Positions 5,790 to 9,489 of a DNA stretch of 9,489 nt are shown piece by piece (the first letter of the stretch is position 1; each line of letters opens with the position of its first letter). The DNA is from Thermoproteota archaeon (lineage in GTDB: Archaea; Korarchaeota; Korarchaeia; B14-G2). The notes beneath the pieces are model-generated. The model saw only the letters and a list, made by a program, of their open reading frames with translations. It searched no databases and had not been told where the DNA came from. Position numbers and translations under genes: made by a program. The stretch is taken from the NCBI GenBank assembly GCA_003661385.1, contig QMWA01000055.1, forward strand, positions 1 to 9,489, given 5' to 3'.

Positions 5790-6563
5790 ATGAGCTGTCG
5801 AGTAGCTTCTCTGGTCCTGCTGTCGCTGCTGGCAGCATCCTCGCTGGTAGCAGCCTACTACTGGAGGAGGTGTAGGGCTCTTGAGGCTGAGTTAGCTGCT
5901 TTAAGGCCTGAAGTACCTGAGATTGAGGTCAGCCCTGCTCCGGCTACTATGGGGGAGGTAATCAAGCTGCCTCCTCCTGTTACCAGAGGGAATGTCAGCG
6001 TTGAGGAGGCTATCTCACGTAGGAGGTCTATTAGGAGCTATGCTGACAAGCCTCTGAGCATATTCCACATATCTCAGCTTCTATGGGCTGCTCAGGGGAT
6101 AACCGACCCAGCTAGAGGGTTTAGGGCAGCCCCCTCTGCTGGAGCCACTTACCCGCTGGAAGTCTATGTGGTCGTGGGCGTTGGAGGGGTGGTAGGCTTG
6201 AAAGCTGGAGTCTACAAGTATGACCCTGAGAGCCATGAGATAAGGCTGGTTGTCCCTGGAGACTTGAGGGAAGTGCTCGCTGAAGCTTGCCTAGGCCAGA
6301 GCTGGGTACGTGAGGCGCCAGTTGACATAGTCATCACGGCGGTGTATGAGAGGACTACCTCCAGGTATGGTGAGAGGGGGGTGAGATACGTCCATATGGA
6401 AGTTGGGCATGTAGGAGAGAACATATATCTCGAGTGTGTGAGCCTTGGGTTGGGCTGTGTGGTGGTAGGGGCCTTCTACGACGACGAGGTAGCTCGCATA
6501 CTCAGGCTCCCAGAAGGAGAATACCCGCTATACGTGATACCAGTAGGCTTCCCGAGAGCATAG
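5790..6563 (+). CDS. Membrane-anchored SagB-type nitroreductase
   Basis: A 257-residue protein with an N-terminal hydrophobic helix (about residues 5-24, VASLVLLSLLAASSLVAAYY), a short heptad-like stretch (RALEAELAALRPEV) and then a full nitroreductase-fold domain from about residue 68. SagB-type landmarks are RRRSIRSYADKPLS, ISQLLWAAQGIT, APSAGATYPLEVYVV, and HMEVGHVGENIYLECVSLGLG with VVGAFYDDEVARIL near the end. Family members bind FMN, usually as dimers; bacterial SagB oxidises azolines in peptide natural products, but I see no cyclodehydratase or precursor gene here, so that role is not supported. Charge around the helix (one Arg before it, RRCR after it) favours a cytoplasmic catalytic domain by the positive-inside rule. 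Start: ATG 5790, with TTG 5787 directly before it. The downstream ABCE1 ribosome-binding site overlaps its stop codon, so the two are probably co-transcribed. Confidence 0.87.
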   Translation: MSCRVASLVLLSLLAASSLVAAYYWRRCRALEAELAALRPEVPEIEVSPAPATMGEVIKLPPPVTRGNVSVEEAISRRRSIRSYADKPLSIFHISQLLWAAQGITDPARGFRAAPSAGATYPLEVYVVVGVGGVVGLKAGVYKYDPESHEIRLVVPGDLREVLAEACLGQSWVREAPVDIVITAVYERTTSRYGERGVRYVHMEVGHVGENIYLECVSLGLGCVVVGAFYDDEVARILRLPEGEYPLYVIPVGFPRA

Positions 6564-6567
6564 GTGG
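6562..6567 (+). promoter_or_regulatory. Ribosome-binding site of ABCE1 overlapping the upstream stop codon
   Basis: AGGTGG shares its first two bases with the TAG stop of the nitroreductase gene and is six bases before TTG 6574. It supports the TTG start of ABCE1, since no ATG is available nearby, and suggests translational coupling. Confidence 0.6.
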
Positions 6568-6573
6568 TCGCGT

Positions 6574-8337
6574 TTGCCTAGGATAGCTGTAGTAGACGCC
6601 AAGAGGTGCAAGCCATCTAAGTGCGGGCTTGAGTGCATGAAGTACTGCCCGATGAACAAGAGTGGCATAGAGGCTGTTCAAATCGATGAGGAGAGGGACA
6701 TAGCTGTGATAGATGAGGAGAAGTGCACTGGATGCGGCATGTGTGTCAAGAGCTGCCCATTCGAGGCTGTCACAGTAGTGAATGTGCCAGCTCCACTAGA
6801 GGGTGAGGAAGTCCACAGGTATGGTGTGAATGGCTTCGTCCTGTACAGGCTTCCTGTAGTCAGAGCTGGAGCTGCAACAGGGATAATTGGAAGCAATGGC
6901 GTTGGAAAGACCACTGTGCTCAAGATACTTTCAGGTAGCTTGCTTCCGAACTTCGGCAAGGAAAATGGGCCTAGCAGCTTCAATGAGGTTGCATCGATGT
7001 TCAGGGGGCATGAGCTCCAAGCCTACTTTAAGGAGCTTGCTGAGGGGAGGATCAAGGTGGTTGTGAAGCCTGAGATGATAGACAGGATACCGCAGGTGGT
7101 CAAGGGGACGGTTAGGGAGGTCATAGACAGGTTTGATGAAAGGGGGGAGGCTTATAAGGCAGCTGAGCTCATGGAGCTTGAGAAGCTGCTGGATAGGAGC
7201 GTTGATAAGCTGAGTGGGGGAGAGCTGCAGAGGCTTGCTCTCTGTGTGGCTTACATCAGGGAAGCTGATGTCTACATGTTTGATGAGCCTTCAAACTACC
7301 TTGATGTCAAGCAGAGGATGAGGGCTGCTAAGCTGATTAGGGACATAGTCTCTCGCGGCAAGGCAGTAGTCTTGGTTGAACACGACTTAGCCATGCTAGA
7401 CTATGTAAGTGACATAGTGCACATACTCTATGGCGTACCTGGAGCATACGGGATTGTAAGCCAGCCATATGGCACTAGGATGGGGGTGAATGTCTTCCTA
7501 GAAGGCTACCTCCCAGATGAGAACATAAGGATGAGGAGGGAGCCTATAGAGTTCGAGAAGAAGGAGCCAGCTGATAGGAGAGGGGCACCCATCCTATTCA
7601 CATATGGGAGCATTGAGGTGAGCTATGACAGCGGCTTCAAGCTTGAAGCCATGCCAGGGGACATAAGGAGAGGGGAGGTCATAGGGTGCGTTGGGCCAAA
7701 TGGGATAGGAAAGACTACATTTGTGGTCGAGATAGCTCGTTCCCTGAGCTCATCCAGCTCAGGAGTGAAAGTCTCATATAAGCCTCAGTACATAAAGCCT
7801 ACATTCGATGGGACAGTAGAGGAGCTGCTCAAGACTGTTGGAAGAGGCTTCTATGGAACAAAGCTCTATCAAACTGAGATAATAAGCAGGCTGGAGCTTG
7901 GCAAGCTGCTTGACAGGAGAGTACCCACGCTAAGTGGAGGAGAGCTGCAGAGAGTAGCTGTCGCAGCATGCTTGAGTAGAGAAGCTGACATATACCTGCT
8001 GGATGAACCTAGCGCTCATCTAGATGTGGAGCAGAGGTATGCTATGGCTAAGGCTGTAGCTAGAAGGGTGGAGAGCATAGGAGCTGCGGCGATAGTAGTC
8101 GAACACGACATAATGACACTAGACTACCTAGCTGAGAGGATAGTTCTCTTCGATGGAGAGCCAGGAGTCTATGGGAAGGCCTCACCACCAATGCCACACC
8201 ACGATGGGATGAATGAGTTCCTGAAGAGGGTTGGGATAACTATCAGAAGAGACCCGAGCACAGGGAGACCTAGAGTCAACAAGCCTGGAAGCAGGCTGGA
8301 TAGGGAGATGAAGAGCGCAGGAGTATACTATTGGTGA
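6574..8337 (+). CDS. rli: ABCE1/Rli1 ribosome-recycling ATPase
   Basis: A 587-residue, full-length ABCE1. The N-terminal Fe-S domain has eight cysteines (12, 17, 21, 25, 51, 54, 57, 61) for two [4Fe-4S] clusters. NBD1 has Walker A GSNGVGKTT (106-114), LSGGE (213-217), Walker B YMFDEP (234-239) and H-loop His270. NBD2 has Walker A GPNGIGKTT (374-382), LSGGE (453-457), Walker B YLLDEP (474-479) and His511. Both sites keep the catalytic glutamate (Glu238, Glu478). The family splits post-termination or stalled ribosomes into subunits together with aRF1 or aPelota, and is essential in archaea and eukaryotes. The first Walker A is GSNGVGKTT rather than the more usual GTNGIGKST, a mild variant. Translation starts at TTG 6574, and the gene probably shares a transcript with the nitroreductase. 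Its 3' end overlaps the converging methyltransferase gene by 10 bases. Confidence 0.97.
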   Translation: MPRIAVVDAKRCKPSKCGLECMKYCPMNKSGIEAVQIDEERDIAVIDEEKCTGCGMCVKSCPFEAVTVVNVPAPLEGEEVHRYGVNGFVLYRLPVVRAGAATGIIGSNGVGKTTVLKILSGSLLPNFGKENGPSSFNEVASMFRGHELQAYFKELAEGRIKVVVKPEMIDRIPQVVKGTVREVIDRFDERGEAYKAAELMELEKLLDRSVDKLSGGELQRLALCVAYIREADVYMFDEPSNYLDVKQRMRAAKLIRDIVSRGKAVVLVEHDLAMLDYVSDIVHILYGVPGAYGIVSQPYGTRMGVNVFLEGYLPDENIRMRREPIEFEKKEPADRRGAPILFTYGSIEVSYDSGFKLEAMPGDIRRGEVIGCVGPNGIGKTTFVVEIARSLSSSSSGVKVSYKPQYIKPTFDGTVEELLKTVGRGFYGTKLYQTEIISRLELGKLLDRRVPTLSGGELQRVAVAACLSREADIYLLDEPSAHLDVEQRYAMAKAVARRVESIGAAAIVVEHDIMTLDYLAERIVLFDGEPGVYGKASPPMPHHDGMNEFLKRVGITIRRDPSTGRPRVNKPGSRLDREMKSAGVYYW

Positions 8338-8813
8338 CGCCTCCTCTGCCTCCTGAACCTATACAGGTATATCCTGTGGGATGTAGCTGCCTCATGGAAG
8401 TCGATTACCTTAGCAGGCCTCCAGCCCTCAATCGAGAACTCGTGGGAAACTATCCGGACGCCGTTCCTCAGCTCCTTCTCAAACTTCGGCCTAAGCATGT
8501 TGTTCGTCGAGGTCAGGAGGAACAAGGTGATTACATCTGCGTCTGAGAGGTCTACCTTGAACATGTCCATGTTCAAGACCTTAACCCTGTCCTGCAGCCC
8601 GAGATCCTCCACCTTCTTTCTAATGACCTCACATAGGTCTCTTCTTATCTCAACAGCCACAGCTCTCGCGCCGAAGTCTCTAGCAGCCATGATGACTATC
8701 CTGCCATCACCTGCGCCCAGGTCATAAACCACCTCACCAGGCTTCACTTCAGCTAGCTCAAGCATCTTCCTTACTACAGGCTCAGGGGTCGGGACAAACG
8801 GCGCATGACTCAT
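8328..8813 (-). CDS. SAM-dependent protein-lysine methyltransferase, aKMT4-like
   Basis: A 161-residue class I Rossmann methyltransferase. SAM-binding motif I is VYDLGAGDGR (29-38), the ribose-binding acidic residue is Glu55 (AVAVEIR), and a family-specific block runs from DADVITLFLLTSTNNMLRP through KFEKELRNGVRIVSHEF to IEGWRP and HRIYLY. This layout closely follows my memory of Sulfolobus aKMT4, a small broad-specificity lysine methyltransferase acting on chromatin proteins such as Cren7 and on other cytoplasmic proteins; substrates here are inferred from family only. The C-terminus is an unusual basic tail (FRRQRRRHQ) whose last codons overlap the ABCE1 3' end, and homologues seem to end earlier and less basic. 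It starts at ATG 8813, one base after the stop of the Cys-rich gene upstream, so translation is probably coupled. A generic small-molecule or rRNA methyltransferase is less likely but not excluded. Confidence 0.85.
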   Translation of the reverse strand: MSHAPFVPTPEPVVRKMLELAEVKPGEVVYDLGAGDGRIVIMAARDFGARAVAVEIRRDLCEVIRKKVEDLGLQDRVKVLNMDMFKVDLSDADVITLFLLTSTNNMLRPKFEKELRNGVRIVSHEFSIEGWRPAKVIDFHEAATSHRIYLYRFRRQRRRHQ

Positions 8814-8814
8814 G

Positions 8815-8991
8815 CTATGACCCTGACGCCTTCTTCAGCATAGCCATGACTTCATCCTCTATTACAAGCCTGCAGTTCCCCTCTATGTCGGGGTCGAAGT
8901 AGGGGCACTCGTTGCAGCACTCCTTTGGGTCATTCCCCGCCTTCACACAGTAGTAGTACTTGGGGCACCTCTCACAGCACAAGCAGCTCAC
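8815..8991 (-). CDS. Small cysteine-rich protein (58 aa), putative metal-binding, unrecognised
   Basis: A 58-residue frame beginning at GTG 8991 (the only ATG/GTG/TTG before the Cys region after the in-frame TAG upstream) and stopping one base before the methyltransferase ATG. It has nine cysteines (3, 5, 6, 9, 15, 25, 26, 29, 40) in its first 40 residues: CLCCERC, then YYYC, then ECCNECPYFD and GNC. The pairs C6-x2-C9 and C26-x2-C29 are zinc-knuckle or Fe-S-like. The tail (IEDEVMAMLKKASGS) is an amphipathic helix. I do not recognise the family. Evidence that it is real: the cysteine spacing is not random, the gene sits one base from its neighbour, and a TATA box (9029-9035) sits at a suitable distance with a predicted leader of about 15 bases. 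It could be a zinc-binding partner of the methyltransferase, a metal store, or a small Fe-S protein; none of these is shown. Confidence 0.72.
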   Translation of the reverse strand: MSCLCCERCPKYYYCVKAGNDPKECCNECPYFDPDIEGNCRLVIEDEVMAMLKKASGS

Positions 8992-9028
8992 CCTGCACGC
9001 TGTCCTCTGCTACGCTATCCCAGGCGAG

Positions 9029-9035
9029 ATTATAT
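9029..9035 (-). promoter_or_regulatory. TATA box of the Cys-rich protein / methyltransferase pair
   Basis: On the minus strand this reads ATATAAT within GATATAATCT. It predicts transcription start near 9006, about 15 bases before the GTG start at 8991. Confidence 0.55.
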
Positions 9036-9094
9036 CTGTTTCGCATGGCCACGTAAGCTGCCTAGCAAGCACCCAGCTAGATTTAACCCCTAAG

Positions 9095-9102
9095 CTTAAA
9101 AG
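9095..9102 (+). promoter_or_regulatory. TATA box of the SAM synthetase gene
   Basis: CTTAAAAG predicts transcription start near 9124, giving a leader of about 13 bases that contains GGGTG (9128-9132) before ATG 9137. A second AT-rich element, ATTTAA (9081-9086), is a weaker alternative. Confidence 0.5.
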
Positions 9103-9107
9103 TAGCA

Positions 9108-9122
9108 CCAAGCATGCCTTGG
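9108..9122. repeat. Inverted repeat between TATA box and start of the SAM synthetase gene
   Basis: CCAAG (9108-9112) and CTTGG (9118-9122) flank a five-base spacer. The element lies between the TATA box and the predicted transcript start, where a bound repressor would block RNA polymerase. It is short and could be chance. Confidence 0.3.
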
Positions 9123-9136
9123 GAAAGGGTGTAGAG

Positions 9137-9489
9137 ATGGCTAGAAACATCTATGTTGAGGAGTACGTTGGAGTACCAATAGCAGAGCAGAAGATGGAAA
9201 TCGTGGAGAGAAAGGGCATAGGGCACCCGGATACAATATGCGACTCCATAATGGAGGCTCTCTCAATAGAGCTAAGCAGGGAGTACCTCAAGAGGTTTGG
9301 GAGAATATACCACTACAACGTGGATAAGGGGATGCTGGTAGCAGGGAGATCTGAGAAGGTCTTTGGAGGAGGAAGAGTGACGGAGCCTATGCTGCTCATA
9401 TTCGGAGACAGAGCGACAAGATACATAGGTGGAGATGAGGTTCCCATAGATGAGATAGCTGTGGAAACAGCGAAGAGGTGGCTAAGGGA
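9137..9489 (+). CDS. mat: Archaeal S-adenosylmethionine synthetase, cut by window edge
   Basis: The first 117 codons of the archaeal-type methionine adenosyltransferase (AdoMet synthetase, distinct in sequence from bacterial MetK), which makes SAM from methionine and ATP in the cytoplasm. The N-terminus MARNIYVEEYVG, the signature GIGHPDTICDSIMEALS (from Gly27, with His30 and Asp32), HYNVDKGMLVAGRSE and VFGGGRVTEPMLLIFGDRAT are characteristic of this family. Full-length members are around 400 residues, so roughly 70 percent lies past the right edge. It starts at ATG 9137 after GGGTG and diverges from the Cys-rich/methyltransferase pair across a 145-base region, which places SAM production beside a SAM-consuming enzyme. 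Confidence 0.95.
   Translation, partial: MARNIYVEEYVGVPIAEQKMEIVERKGIGHPDTICDSIMEALSIELSREYLKRFGRIYHYNVDKGMLVAGRSEKVFGGGRVTEPMLLIFGDRATRYIGGDEVPIDEIAVETAKRWLR

Noticed and set aside
5788-5793. TGATGA resembling a C box of a C/D guide RNA
   Set aside because: It covers the TTG/ATG start of the nitroreductase gene and no D box or C'/D' pair follows at suitable spacing.
5790-6563. Peptide natural-product (azole/azoline) cluster suggested by the SagB-type enzyme
   Set aside because: No cyclodehydratase (SagC/D), precursor peptide or exporter is present nearby; the neighbours are a peptidase-like protein and ABCE1.
7210-7970. Repeated AGCTGCAGAG-type sequence in ABCE1
   Set aside because: It encodes the LSGGELQR signature in each of the two nucleotide-binding domains, so it is expected of a tandem ABC protein.
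1-9489. CRISPR array, insertion sequence or integration site
   Set aside because: No regularly spaced repeats, transposase, integrase, terminal inverted repeats or tRNA 3' fragment were seen.

Overview
The window looks like a chromosomal segment from a thermophilic crenarchaeon (Thermoprotei, or a close relative within Thermoproteota). The support is: a helicase-less XPF nuclease, an ABCE1/Rli1 ribosome-recycling ATPase with its 8-Cys ferredoxin-like domain, a methyltransferase closely resembling the crenarchaeal protein-lysine methyltransferase aKMT4, an archaeal-type S-adenosylmethionine synthetase, archaeal TATA boxes about 26 nt before presumed transcript starts, several TTG starts with very short leaders, and Arg codons dominated by AGG/AGA. 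I cannot assign an order. I saw no mobile element, CRISPR array, tRNA or rRNA.

Layout. Bases 1-1248 (minus strand) hold a biotin-synthase-related radical SAM enzyme, cut by the left edge, and the upstream dCTP deaminase gene whose 3' end it overlaps. The deaminase gene diverges from a plus-strand XPF gene (1316-1996), and one nearly palindromic TATA box sits midway between the two TTG starts. A 200-base gap follows (about 1997-2213) with two strong inverted repeats and a promoter. Next is a two-gene redox unit: an FAD oxidoreductase of the VAO/PCMH type (2214-3677) and an Fe-S protein with two CCG domains (3688-4920), which probably form one dehydrogenase passing electrons from FAD through Fe-S clusters. 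Then come a putative zinc metallopeptidase of unknown role (4943-5758), a membrane-anchored SagB-type nitroreductase (5790-6563) and ABCE1 (6574-8337).

ABCE1 overlaps tail-to-tail with a minus-strand pair: an aKMT4-like methyltransferase (8328-8813) and, upstream of it, an unrecognised 58-residue protein with nine cysteines (8815-8991). This pair diverges from the SAM synthetase gene (9137 to the right edge).

How the genes relate. SAM chemistry recurs: a radical SAM enzyme, a SAM-dependent lysine methyltransferase and the SAM synthetase, the last two driven from one divergent intergenic region. Housekeeping functions (nucleotide metabolism, DNA repair, ribosome recycling, SAM supply) surround a likely accessory redox unit. 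The least explained parts are the Cys-rich protein, the peptidase with two HExxH motifs, the radical SAM gene without a standard start codon, the anchored nitroreductase, and the structured gap after xpf.
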